NCBI GenBank assembly: GCA_910579545.1
Contig: CAJTVI010000082.1
Span: 1 to 9,850 of the forward strand
DNA: 9,850 bases
Reading direction: 5' to 3'
From: an uncultured Oscillospiraceae bacterium
GTDB taxonomy: Bacteria; Bacillota; Clostridia; Oscillospirales; Ruminococcaceae
The position numbers and the translations under genes are program-made. Positions within the stretch are counted from its first letter, which is position 1. Every line of letters begins with the position of its first letter. The notes under the pieces are model-generated. The model was not told the origin of the DNA, ran no database searches, and saw only the letters and a list, made by a program, of their open reading frames with translations. This document shows positions 1 to 6,334 of the stretch, one piece after another.

Positions 1-1
1 G

Positions 2-724
2 GCCCCCCGCCCGGCCTACTGGCGCGCCCCCACCGAAAACGACATGGGCTGCGGCTTTGCGGCCCAAAGCGCCCTCTGGGCCGCGGCCGAGGCCTCCCAG
101 CAGGCCGGGGGGCCCCGCGTCCTTGAACAGGGCGGCCAGGCGGTTGCGCTGGAATACAGCTACACCACCCCCGCGCTGCCCGGCCTTTGCACAACGGTGG
201 AATACACGGTGCGGGATACCGGCGAAATGCGGGTGCGGCTGCGGTACGCCGGCGCGCCGGGCCGGCCCGGGCTGCCGCTGTTTGGCCTGCGGTTTGCCAC
301 CCCGGAGCCGGCCGAACGGGTGGAATGGCTCGGCCTTTCGGGCGAGACCTACCCGGACCGCAAAAAGGGCGGCCGGTTTGGCTGGCATGCCGCCCCGGTG
401 GAACTCCCGGCCTATCTGGTGCCGCAGGAGTGCGGCTGCCATGTGGACACCCAGGCGGTGCGGCTGTTTTTGCCCGGCGGCGCGGCCCTTGCGCTCGGGA
501 TGGATGGGGCCCCCTTTGCCTTTTCGGCCCTGCCCTACACCCCCGCCCAGCTGGCCGAAGCGGCCCACCGGGAGGAGCTGCCCGCCCCGGTGCGCACGGT
601 GATCACGGTGTGCGGGGCCATGCGCGGTGTGGGCGGCATCGACAGCTGGGGCGCCGATGTGGAGGAGCCTTACCGGGTGCCCAGCGGCGGGGACATTGAA
701 TTTTCGTTCAAGGTACAGTTGTAA
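2..724 (+). CDS. Beta-galactosidase (GH2, LacZ type), C-terminal part only
   Basis: This is the 3' end of a gene whose start lies before the window; the frame is open from base 2. The visible fragment begins with YWRAPTENDMG, the signature that opens the last beta-sandwich domain of LacZ-type beta-galactosidases (Bgal_small_N, domain 5; E. coli has a similar RAPxDNDIG motif). Near the end it has GGIDSWGADVEEPYRVP, which aligns with the DDSWSP region of E. coli LacZ, whose Trp999 lines the sugar-binding site; the Trp codon here is at 647-649. The whole enzyme hydrolyses terminal beta-galactosides such as lactose in the cytoplasm. The catalytic glutamates lie in the missing TIM-barrel part and cannot be checked. 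The TAA stop is followed after 35 bp by a strong terminator. The family assignment is firm; substrate preference among beta-galactosides is unknown. Confidence 0.9.
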   Translation, partial: APRPAYWRAPTENDMGCGFAAQSALWAAAEASQQAGGPRVLEQGGQAVALEYSYTTPALPGLCTTVEYTVRDTGEMRVRLRYAGAPGRPGLPLFGLRFATPEPAERVEWLGLSGETYPDRKKGGRFGWHAAPVELPAYLVPQECGCHVDTQAVRLFLPGGAALALGMDGAPFAFSALPYTPAQLAEAAHREELPAPVRTVITVCGAMRGVGGIDSWGADVEEPYRVPSGGDIEFSFKVQL

Positions 725-759
725 CCTATCCCTGCGGGCGGGGAAAAGCCAAAAAACAA

Positions 760-806
760 GGGGCGGGCGGCAAGGCTGGAAACCAGCTTTGCCGCCCGCC
801 CCTTTT
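760..806. terminator. Bidirectional rho-independent terminator between convergent genes
   Basis: The arms at 760-779 and 783-802 form a 20-bp stem with a single G-U wobble and an AAA loop, followed by TTTT on the + strand. On the minus strand the same stem is followed by TTGTTTTTT. It lies between the convergent beta-galactosidase gene and the uxuA operon and can end both transcripts. Confidence 0.9.
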
Positions 807-815
807 GCGCGGTGT

Positions 816-850
816 GCGCCCGGCTTTTATGAATCGCCAAAAGCCGGCGC
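816..850. other. Second hairpin downstream of uxuA
   Basis: The arms at 816-828 and 839-850 pair over 12 bp with one bulged C and a 10-nt loop. No T-run follows on either strand, so it is not a terminator by itself. In the minus-strand transcript it would lie between the uxuA stop and the main terminator and could stabilise the mRNA 3' end. A short palindrome GTTTTGCAAAAC follows at 853-864. Confidence 0.5.
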
Positions 851-899
851 ATGTTTTGCAAAACCAATGGACCCAAAGCTGCGCGCCGCAAGCGGGCCC

Positions 900-1907
900 T
901 CAGCCCATCTGTGCGCCGTCGTGCTCCATCATGGCGATCATGCCCTGCAGCTTGCCGATCTCGTAGGCCCGCGCGCGGTGCCCAAAGGCCGAATCCCCCT
1001 CCACATGGGGGACATGGTCCTCGCAGATATACCCGCGGAAACCACAGCGGTAAAGCAGCCGCAGGATCTCGGCCGGGTCAAAGTTGCCCTCGCCCAAAAA
1101 GCACTCCCTGAAGTCCTCCGGCGCGCCCAGCACATCCCTGAAATGCACATAAAACAGCTTGCCCATAGGGCCAAAGTGCTCAATAAACTGCTTTGCCGTT
1201 TTGGCGCCGCCCATCTCGGAACAGCAGCCAAGGCAGAGGTCGATGCCCCAGGCGGGGCTGCGGGTCTCCCGCTCCGCGCGCACATAACTCTCAAAGCTGG
1301 TAAAGATCCGGGCCACACCGGCCACCTCGGCCACCGGCGGGTCGTCCGGGTGCAGCGCCATCTTTACACCGGCCTTTTCGGCTTCGGGCAGGATGGCGTC
1401 CATAAAATAGGCGTGGTTTTTCCACATCTCCTCGGGATCCGGCACCGAAACGTCCAGCCGCGCGGCGTAGGTTACGCTGTTGCCGTTTTTGCGGGCAAGC
1501 TCCTCATTAAAGGAGGATACCTTTGCCCCGCCGCGGGTCTCAGACTCATAGCTGGTGCGCCAGACAAAGGTGGGGGTAAAGTGGTACCCAAAATAGGGGA
1601 TGCCCAGCCGCCCCATGCTGCGGATGATGCCAATGTATTTTTCGATCTGCTCGTCCCGGCCGGGCAGCCCCAGCATCACCTTGTCATAAAACCGGATGGG
1701 CACGTTCTCAATGCAGACCAGCCGTACCCCCAGCGCCTCGGTCTGCTCCTTGTAGGCCTTCATGTCCTCAAAACTCCAGGTGTCCTCGCCCGGGATGTCG
1801 GGGGTGTTGTACTGGATGTCCCCAATGCCAAGCTGCCGGAAAAACCGGATGGTCTCGGGGTCGATGTGGTTCAGCTGGCAGCCCAGCAGTTGTATGCCAG
1901 AATTCAT
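900..1907 (-). CDS. uxuA: Mannonate dehydratase (UxuA family)
   Basis: This is a 335-residue protein of the UxuA family, which dehydrates D-mannonate to 2-keto-3-deoxy-gluconate in hexuronate breakdown, a cytoplasmic Mn2+-dependent TIM-barrel reaction. The visible motifs are YFGYHFTPTFVWRT (residues 105-118), MALHPDDPP (183-191), LCLGCC (224-229), FYVHFRDV (252-259) and ICEDHVPH (294-301). His186, Cys225, His255 and Asp297/His298 fit the family's metal and catalytic positions. It is shorter than E. coli UxuA (about 394 residues) and diverges from it outside the motifs. The start at 1907 is chosen because AAGGAG lies just upstream; an in-frame ATG at 1970 lies inside dctM and has no ribosome binding site. 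It is the last gene of the GntR-TRAP operon, 41 bp after dctM. A related sugar acid could be the real substrate. Confidence 0.82.
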   Translation of the reverse strand: MNSGIQLLGCQLNHIDPETIRFFRQLGIGDIQYNTPDIPGEDTWSFEDMKAYKEQTEALGVRLVCIENVPIRFYDKVMLGLPGRDEQIEKYIGIIRSMGRLGIPYFGYHFTPTFVWRTSYESETRGGAKVSSFNEELARKNGNSVTYAARLDVSVPDPEEMWKNHAYFMDAILPEAEKAGVKMALHPDDPPVAEVAGVARIFTSFESYVRAERETRSPAWGIDLCLGCCSEMGGAKTAKQFIEHFGPMGKLFYVHFRDVLGAPEDFRECFLGEGNFDPAEILRLLYRCGFRGYICEDHVPHVEGDSAFGHRARAYEIGKLQGMIAMMEHDGAQMG

Positions 1908-1948
1908 CTTGGATAAGCTCCTTCCTTGTGTTGGGGCGCCTTGCCGGG

Positions 1949-3226
1949 TCACAGCATGCCGGACGCCCACAGGGTAATGCCGGGGAAGAGGTTGATCAGC
2001 ACAAGCACGATCAGCAGGGCGGCATAGTAGGGGATGACCGCCTTAAAGGCCCGGTCAAACGAGATCCCGCCGATCTTGGAGGTTACAAACAGGCACAGGG
2101 CCATGGGCGGGGTAAGCATGCCGATCATCAAAAGCAGGATCATAATAATGCCAAACTGCACCGTGCTCATGCCAATGCTGGTTACGATCGGGATCAGCAC
2201 CGGCAGGGTGACCAGCAGCGCCGAGGTGGTTTCCATAAAGGTGCCCACAAACAGCAAAAACAGGTTGACCAGCAGCAGGATGACATAGGGGTTCCGGGTC
2301 AGGCCAAACAGCAAGGCGGCGCTCTTTTCCGCCACCTTTTCGGTGCCGATCATCCAGGCAAACACGGTGCCCGAGGCAATCAGCAGCATCACCATGCCAA
2401 TGCTGGTGATCGAGCTGTGCAAAATGCGTGCAAGGTCCTTCCAGTGCAGTTCCTTGTAGATGAATACCCCCAAAACCAGCGAGTAGGCCACCGCAATGGC
2501 GGCTGTTTCGGTGGGGGTGGCAATGCCGGTAAGCATGCCCACGATCAGGATCAGCGGCGAAAGCAGCGCCCAAAACGCCTCCTTAAAGGCCGCCCACACC
2601 TCTTTGAGGGAAGCGCGGGCGCGCTTGGGATAGCTCCGCCTGCGGGAGATCAGGTAAACCACCAGCATCATAAAGGCGGCCATCAGCACGCCCACCGGGA
2701 TGCCCGCCAAAAACAGCGCGCCGATGGAGGTGCCGCTCATGATGCCGTACAGCACCATGGGGCTGCTGGGCGGGATGATGGGCCCGATGGTGGAGGAGGC
2801 CGCCGTGATGCCTACCGAAAAATCCGCGTCAAAGCCCTCGTCCACCATGGCCTTGATCTCCACGTTGCCCAGCCCGGCGGCGTCGGCAATGGCCGAGCCG
2901 GACACCCCGGCAAAAAAGACGCTGGCCAGGATGTTGACATGGGCCAGCCCGCCGGTGATGTGCCCCACCAGCACCTGCGCAAAATTGAACATGCGCCGGG
3001 TAATGCCCGAGCTGTTCATCAGTTCGCCCACCAGCATAAAAAAGGGGGCGGCAAGCACGGTGTAGGAGGCCGAGCCGCTCACCATGGCCTGGGGGATAAA
3101 CGAGTTGGGCACGCTGCCGGTGGTCAAAACATAGGCCAGGGTGGTAATAAGCATGCAGAAGGCCGCGGGCACCCGCAGCACCAAAAGGATCAAAAACAGC
3201 CCAATGATCATCAAACCCGTCTGCAT
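1949..3226 (-). CDS. dctM: TRAP transporter large permease, DctM family
   Basis: This is a 425-residue, strongly hydrophobic membrane protein, the usual size for a DctM/TRAP large subunit with about 12 transmembrane segments. The family motifs are present: APFFMLVGELM near residues 60-70, FAGVSGSAIADAAGLG at 105-120 and SSTIGPIIPPSSP at 144-156. Together with DctQ and DctP it forms a Na+-coupled importer for organic anions; this subunit carries the transport path. Its ATG lies 4 bp after the dctQ stop, and its ribosome binding site (AAGGAGG) is formed by the last codons of dctQ, which suggests translational coupling. The adjoining uxuA gene points to a sugar-acid substrate. The family call is near certain and the substrate is inferred. 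Confidence 0.95.
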   Translation of the reverse strand: MQTGLMIIGLFLILLVLRVPAAFCMLITTLAYVLTTGSVPNSFIPQAMVSGSASYTVLAAPFFMLVGELMNSSGITRRMFNFAQVLVGHITGGLAHVNILASVFFAGVSGSAIADAAGLGNVEIKAMVDEGFDADFSVGITAASSTIGPIIPPSSPMVLYGIMSGTSIGALFLAGIPVGVLMAAFMMLVVYLISRRRSYPKRARASLKEVWAAFKEAFWALLSPLILIVGMLTGIATPTETAAIAVAYSLVLGVFIYKELHWKDLARILHSSITSIGMVMLLIASGTVFAWMIGTEKVAEKSAALLFGLTRNPYVILLLVNLFLLFVGTFMETTSALLVTLPVLIPIVTSIGMSTVQFGIIMILLLMIGMLTPPMALCLFVTSKIGGISFDRAFKAVIPYYAALLIVLVLINLFPGITLWASGML

Positions 3227-3230
3227 CTGG

Positions 3231-3803
3231 TCACCCCTCCTTTTCGGCGGGCGCGTTCAGCACCTCGTCCGCCAGCTTTTTGCCGTTTTGCAGTTCGGCG
3301 TCGATCTGTTCGCCGGTGTCAATTACAACGCCGGTAATCGCGTTTTGCCCAAGGCAGTCCACCAGCGAGTCCGCCAAAAACAGCAGCATCAAAACGCTGC
3401 TTACCGGCGCGGCCAAAAACATATAGCCGCGCGGGATGCGGGTAATGGCCAGCGGGGTGCGCATCTGGCGCATGCTCAGCCCAAAGCCGTGCCAGGCCAA
3501 AAAGGCCATCAGCGCCATCAAAAGCAGGATGGTGGCAATGTTCAGCCAGTAGCGCGCCTTGCGGGGCATCTTGTTAAAAAAGAAATCCACGGCCACATGC
3601 CCCATCCTGCGCAGCGAATAGGCGGCGGCCAAAAAGGTAAGCCAGGCCAGCATCAGGATGCACAGCTCCTCCACCTGCACAAAGGCAAACCGGAACAGGT
3701 TGCGGCAGAGGGTCTGGGTAAGCACCATGCCAAGCAGCAGGGCGATCAGCAGCGCGCACAGGGCATAAACGGCCTTTTCCAAAAGGCCGATCATACGTTT
3801 CAT
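3231..3803 (-). CDS. dctQ: TRAP transporter small permease, DctQ family
   Basis: This is a 190-residue protein with four predicted transmembrane segments at roughly 10-32, 47-64, 86-106 and 128-147, the DctQ topology. The sequence VEELCILMLAWLTFLAAAY followed by LRRMGHVAVDFF is the characteristic conserved stretch (E-E...W-L-F-L-A-A, then R...GH.xVD). The small subunit holds the large permease DctM in place and is needed for uptake. The start at 3803 has AAGGGGGG seven bases upstream. The C-terminal tail after residue 150 is hydrophilic and somewhat longer than usual. It sits between dctP, 71 bp upstream with a hairpin in the gap, and dctM, 4 bp downstream. Confidence 0.92.
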   Translation of the reverse strand: MKRMIGLLEKAVYALCALLIALLLGMVLTQTLCRNLFRFAFVQVEELCILMLAWLTFLAAAYSLRRMGHVAVDFFFNKMPRKARYWLNIATILLLMALMAFLAWHGFGLSMRQMRTPLAITRIPRGYMFLAAPVSSVLMLLFLADSLVDCLGQNAITGVVIDTGEQIDAELQNGKKLADEVLNAPAEKEG

Positions 3804-3825
3804 GGGATCCCCCCCTTTTTAAATA

Positions 3826-3856
3826 AGCGGAGGAAGGAACGCATCCTCCCTCCGCT
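3826..3856 (-). promoter_or_regulatory. Intercistronic hairpin between dctP and dctQ (partial terminator)
   Basis: The arms at 3826-3838 and 3844-3856 form a 13-bp stem with one wobble and a 5-nt loop. On the transcribed minus strand it is followed by TTATTT and then A-rich sequence, a weak U-tract. It lies directly after the dctP stop. Such elements commonly protect or end part of the transcripts so that the binding protein is made in excess over the membrane subunits; that role is inferred here. Confidence 0.6.
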
Positions 3857-3874
3857 CTGGGTGTTTTTGCGGGG

Positions 3875-4951
3875 TTACAGGGCCTGGATCTTGTCCCAGC
3901 CGCCCTCGGCCCAGGTGCCCTTAAACTTGTCCAGCACCGGCTGGATGATGGCCTGCTTAAAGGCGTCGATGTCGATCTCCTCGGCCGGCACAATGGTCAT
4001 GCCCTCGTCCTCCAGGGTTTTCAGCAGTTCGGCGTCCTGCTCGGCGCCCTTGACATTGAACAGTTCATAACCGGAGGCCGCCGCCTCGCTGGCCCAGCCC
4101 TTTTCTTCCTCGCTCAGGGTCTGGTACCAGCTTTCGTTGGCGTAAAAGATGTAGGCGCCAAACTGGTGGCCGGTCAGCATCAGGTAATCCTGCACCTCAT
4201 AAAAACCGCCCTGCTGGATCATATCGGTGGGGTTTTCCTGCGCATCGGCGGTGCCGGTCTGCAGCGCGCTGAACAGCTCGCCAAAAGGCACCGGCACAAT
4301 GGACGCGCCGCAGGCCTCCCAGGAGGCTACCACGCCCTCCACGCTGGGGGTGCGGAACTTGAGGCCCACCATGTCGGCGGGGCTGGTGATCTTGCGGTTG
4401 GCGGTGATGTAGCGGGGGGTGCGCACGGCCACGGGGTCGTCCACAAAGGCGCGCACGTTGTACTGCTCCACCAGCTTGTCGTTCAGGCTGCACTCCTCGT
4501 TGAGCATCTTCCAGTAGCTTTGCATATGGGCGGCATCCCGGAAGCAGAAGGCTACGTTGGCATAGCCCAGCCATTCGGGCAGCACCCAGGTGGCAAACAT
4601 GTCCGAGGTCAGGTAAACATCAAAGTTGCCTTCCGACAGGGCGATGCACAGATCCTCGTCATTGGTGCCCACCTGGCCGGTCAGATACCGCTCGGTTACA
4701 AGGGCCCCGCCCGAGAGTTCCTCAAGCTTGTCGCAGAACTCGTTGCCCATGTCCAGCGAAAGCCCGCTCAGGTTGCCGGCAACCCGCACCGTACGCGCCT
4801 GGGGCGCGGAGTCGGCGGGCGCCTCGGGGGCGCTGGCCGGCTCAGAGGGGGCGGTGCTGTCCGGCACCGACAGTGAGCCGCCGCAGGCGGTGCAGGCCAG
4901 CAGCAGGCACAGGCTCAATACCAGGGCAAATGCTTTTTTCATTGCGTTCAT
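3875..4951 (-). CDS. dctP: TRAP transporter substrate-binding lipoprotein, DctP family
   Basis: This is a 358-residue extracytoplasmic solute-binding protein. A lipoprotein signal peptide (MNAMKKAFALVLSLCLLLAC) leads to two possible acylated cysteines, Cys20 (LLAC) and Cys23 (CTAC), followed by a Ser/Pro/Ala-rich linker to about residue 50. The core has the DctP pattern: KITSPADMVGLKFRTP (187-202), with Arg200 at the position of the conserved Arg that binds the ligand carboxylate, then VPFGELFSALQTGTADAQENP (221-241) and FYEVQDYLMLTGH (250-262). It captures a carboxylated ligand at the outer membrane face and passes it to DctQM. The start at 4951 is supported by AAGGAG nine bases upstream; an earlier in-frame ATG at 5011 lies at the end of the regulator gene and lacks such a site. 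It is the second gene of the operon, 56 bp after the GntR gene. The ligand may be a hexuronate or aldonate, judged from uxuA. Confidence 0.94.
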   Translation of the reverse strand: MNAMKKAFALVLSLCLLLACTACGGSLSVPDSTAPSEPASAPEAPADSAPQARTVRVAGNLSGLSLDMGNEFCDKLEELSGGALVTERYLTGQVGTNDEDLCIALSEGNFDVYLTSDMFATWVLPEWLGYANVAFCFRDAAHMQSYWKMLNEECSLNDKLVEQYNVRAFVDDPVAVRTPRYITANRKITSPADMVGLKFRTPSVEGVVASWEACGASIVPVPFGELFSALQTGTADAQENPTDMIQQGGFYEVQDYLMLTGHQFGAYIFYANESWYQTLSEEEKGWASEAAASGYELFNVKGAEQDAELLKTLEDEGMTIVPAEEIDIDAFKQAIIQPVLDKFKGTWAEGGWDKIQAL

Positions 4952-5007
4952 GGTTTTGATCTCCTTTTTTGCGTCTATTTTTTGGTTGTATGGCAAAGCC
5001 TCACCGG

Positions 5008-5712
5008 TCAAGGCTTTTCGACGTTGTGTCCCTCACGGTTTTGGGATACGTTTTTCAGCGCGTCCAGATAGATGTCCTTCGAGTTCTGCAGCAGGTGCTG
5101 CTCAATGATCGATTCGCAGTCCGGCCGCTTCTGGATGATGGCGTCCACCAGCAGCTTGTGGCTCTCGTAGGCCCGGGCGGCGTCCACATAGTCGCCGTTG
5201 ATCTCCATGATCGAGTGCAGGATGTTGGAAAGGGATTTCCAGGCGTTGTACACGGCCCGGTTGCCGCAGCAGCGCATCATGGCAACGTGCACCTCGTGGC
5301 CCATCGAGGCCATCAGGATGGGGTCGGCCGCCGCGCCCCGGTCGTTTTCGGCCTTCATCGAGCTCAAAACATCCAGCAGGGGGCGGTAGTCCACAAATTC
5401 CAGATGCTGCATATCGGCCACGGCCTTCTTTTCCAGCATAAGGCGCAGTTCGTAAATATCGTCAATATCCTTTTCGGTAATACCCACGACCCTTGTCCAG
5501 CCGTTTTCCTCCGATTCCACCAGCCCTTCGGCCTCCAGCTGCTGAAAGGCCGAGCGCACCGGCCCGCGGCTGATGTTCATCTTTTTGCTGATCGCCAGTT
5601 CCTTCAGATAATCCCCGCGCTGGTACTGCCCGGTAATAATTTCATAGCGCAGCGAGGACAATACGTCCTTTGCCACAAGCGAACGCCGAAGGGGGCTGAT
5701 GATCACGCTCAT
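5008..5712 (-). CDS. GntR family transcriptional regulator, FadR/FCD subfamily
   Basis: This is a 234-residue regulator. The N-terminal winged helix (about 13-78) contains LRYEIITGQYQRGDYL and MNISRGPVRSAFQQLEAEGL, the typical GntR DNA-binding helices. The all-helical FCD ligand domain follows from about residue 80. FCD proteins often bind a metal through Asp-x3-His, His and His. Here His142, His185 and His206 fit, but the Asp position is Gly138, next to His139, so metal binding may be altered or lost. The start at 5712 has AAGAGGTG six bases upstream. The in-frame ATG at 5778 lies upstream of the predicted transcript start and has no ribosome binding site, so it is rejected. It is the first gene of the operon and probably represses it and itself, with a sugar acid or its breakdown product as inducer (inferred). 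Confidence 0.9.
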   Translation of the reverse strand: MSVIISPLRRSLVAKDVLSSLRYEIITGQYQRGDYLKELAISKKMNISRGPVRSAFQQLEAEGLVESEENGWTRVVGITEKDIDDIYELRLMLEKKAVADMQHLEFVDYRPLLDVLSSMKAENDRGAAADPILMASMGHEVHVAMMRCCGNRAVYNAWKSLSNILHSIMEINGDYVDAARAYESHKLLVDAIIQKRPDCESIIEQHLLQNSKDIYLDALKNVSQNREGHNVEKP

Positions 5713-5756
5713 ACCATACACCTCTTGGTTGGGCCCGGGGGAGGGCGGCCTGCTGT

Positions 5757-5780
5757 CGATGGATTCATTGTAATCCATCG
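5757..5780. promoter_or_regulatory. Palindrome over the -10 box, candidate operator
   Basis: A perfect inverted repeat has arms CGATGGATT (5757-5765) and AATCCATCG (5772-5780), with a 6-bp centre. It covers the -10 box and the presumed transcription start, so a bound dimer would block RNA polymerase. In RNA the start-proximal arm alone would be present, so it is more likely a DNA site than a hairpin. The binding protein is unknown; the adjacent GntR regulator is the first candidate. Confidence 0.6.
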
Positions 5781-5795
5781 CGCAAAAATTGTCAA
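5767..5795 (-). promoter_or_regulatory. Housekeeping sigma promoter of the gntR-TRAP-uxuA operon
   Basis: On the minus strand the -35 box is TTGACA (5795-5790), the spacer is exactly 17 bp, and the -10 box is TACAAT (5772-5767), one base from consensus. Transcription would start near 5760, giving a leader of about 48 nt before the GntR start at 5712. Both boxes are embedded in palindromes listed separately. Confidence 0.85.
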
Positions 5796-5803
5796 CAATT
5801 TTT
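5784..5803. promoter_or_regulatory. Palindrome over the -35 box, candidate GntR operator
   Basis: A perfect inverted repeat has arms AAAAATTGT (5784-5792) and ACAATTTTT (5795-5803), with a 2-bp centre. It contains the whole -35 hexamer. The core ATTGTCAACAAT resembles the TTGT-N2-ACAA type sites bound by FCD-type GntR regulators, which makes this the better candidate operator of the two palindromes. Confidence 0.6.
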
Positions 5804-5806
5804 TTA

Positions 5807-5836
5807 AATTACAAACAATTACAAATAATTACAGAC
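5807..5836. repeat. Three 10-bp AT-rich direct repeats upstream of the promoter
   Basis: The decamers AATTACAAAC, AATTACAAAT and AATTACAGAC follow one another without a gap at 5807-5816, 5817-5826 and 5827-5836. They lie about 12-41 bp upstream of the -35 box, where an UP element would be, and the 10-bp period puts each copy on the same helix face. They contrast sharply with the GC-rich surroundings. Confidence 0.7.
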
Positions 5837-5840
5837 AAAA

Positions 5841-6030
5841 TTGGCCGCTCAAGCTTGGCGGATTGCCCCGGCCGCTTAAACTTGGCACATTGCGTCCCCG
5901 GCCGCCCCGGCTTGGCACATTACGCTCCCGGCCACTCCCGGCTTGGCGCATTGCCCCCGGCCGCCCCGGCTTGGCGCATTGCCCCCCAGCTGCCCAAGCT
6001 GGCGCATTGCGCTCCCGGCCGCTTTCGCGC
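5841..6030. repeat. Degenerate GC-rich tandem repeat, about seven 28-31-bp units
   Basis: The units start near 5841, 5867, 5896, 5927, 5955, 5983 and 6014. The shared pattern is CCCGGCCGCYCCGG followed by CTTGGCRCATTGC and sometimes GCT. Units four and five are the most alike; the first, sixth and the truncated seventh are the most worn. No direct-repeat/unique-spacer alternation is present, so this is not a CRISPR. On the minus strand the units are G-rich, with several runs of three to five G. All frames are open through it because of composition, but no start with a ribosome binding site is seen. Function is unknown. Confidence 0.75.
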
Positions 6031-6037
6031 CTGCCCC

Positions 6038-6119
6038 GCCAAAGCCTTTGGCCCCGCGCCAAAAATCCCCCCAAAGGCGGCGGCACTTTTGTGCAAAAGG
6101 GAAAACTCGCCCCCGCCGC
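6038..6119. other. Palindromic non-coding stretch after the tandem repeat
   Basis: There is a near-perfect palindrome at 6038-6052 (arms GCCAAAG and CTTTGGC around one base) and a possible hairpin between GCGGCGG (6077-6083) and CCGCCGC (6113-6119), which encloses a small GCAC-TTTT-GTGC loop. I see no gene here. It fills the gap between the repeat and the next promoter. Confidence 0.4.
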
Positions 6120-6130
6120 GCATCTTTTGC

Positions 6131-6159
6131 TTGCATCCGGCCGCGTTTTCTGGTACCAT
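6131..6159 (+). promoter_or_regulatory. Extended -10 promoter upstream of the codB leader
   Basis: TGGTACCAT at 6151-6159 matches the extended -10 form TGnTAxxAT. A weak -35 (TTGCAT, 6131-6136) lies exactly 17 bp before the -10 hexamer. Transcription would start near 6166, about 22 bases before the ATG of the short ORF. It is the only promoter-like sequence I find ahead of codB. Confidence 0.5.
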
Positions 6160-6187
6160 ACCACCCAATGGAGAGGGGGAGAGAGCC

Positions 6188-6283
6188 ATGGCCGTGCTGC
6201 GCTGTAAAAGTCTGCCGGGCCAGGGAGGTTTTCTTTCCTTTTTGCGGATGGGCTTTTTTAAAACGGGACGATCACCTTGGTGA
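6188..6283 (+). CDS. Possible 31-residue leader peptide before codB
   Basis: A short ORF starts with ATG at 6188, with GGGGGAG six bases upstream, and ends with TGA at 6281-6283. The product would be 31 residues, starting MAVLRCKSLPGQGG and ending KTGRSPW. It is basic and partly hydrophobic (FLSFLRMGFF), with no recognised domain. The stop codon lies inside the right arm of a rho-independent terminator, so a ribosome finishing this ORF would cover the hairpin. That layout fits a translation-controlled attenuator ahead of codB. It may instead be a chance ORF on a short non-coding RNA. No run of one codon type points to a particular aminoacyl-tRNA sensor. Confidence 0.4.
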   Translation: MAVLRCKSLPGQGGFLSFLRMGFFKTGRSPW

Positions 6284-6298
6284 CCGTCCCCTTTTTTT
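6265..6298 (+). terminator. Rho-independent terminator or attenuator in the codB leader
   Basis: The arms GGGACGATCACC (6265-6276) and GGTGACCGTCCC (6279-6290) pair over 12 positions with one A-C mismatch and a two-base gap, and are followed by C and seven T. It lies about 100 nt after the predicted promoter and 94 bp before codB, so it either ends a short RNA or controls read-through into codB-codA. Confidence 0.85.
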
Positions 6299-6334
6299 AC
6301 CCATTGGCCGGCATAAGGCCGTAAAAAAGCGGGC

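Noticed and set aside
627..3337. Long + strand frames (627-1916 and 1928-3337) opposite the uxuA and dctM genes
   Set aside because: Their translations are low-complexity, rich in His, Gln, Gly and Arg, with no recognisable domain, and they mirror well-supported minus-strand genes; they arise from high GC at third positions.
5713..5778. Earlier GntR start at 5778
   Set aside because: That ATG lies between the -35 and -10 boxes of the promoter and upstream of the predicted transcript start, with no ribosome binding site.
5841..6030. Tandem repeats as a CRISPR array
   Set aside because: Repeat units abut each other with no unique spacers, unit length varies, and no cas gene is present.
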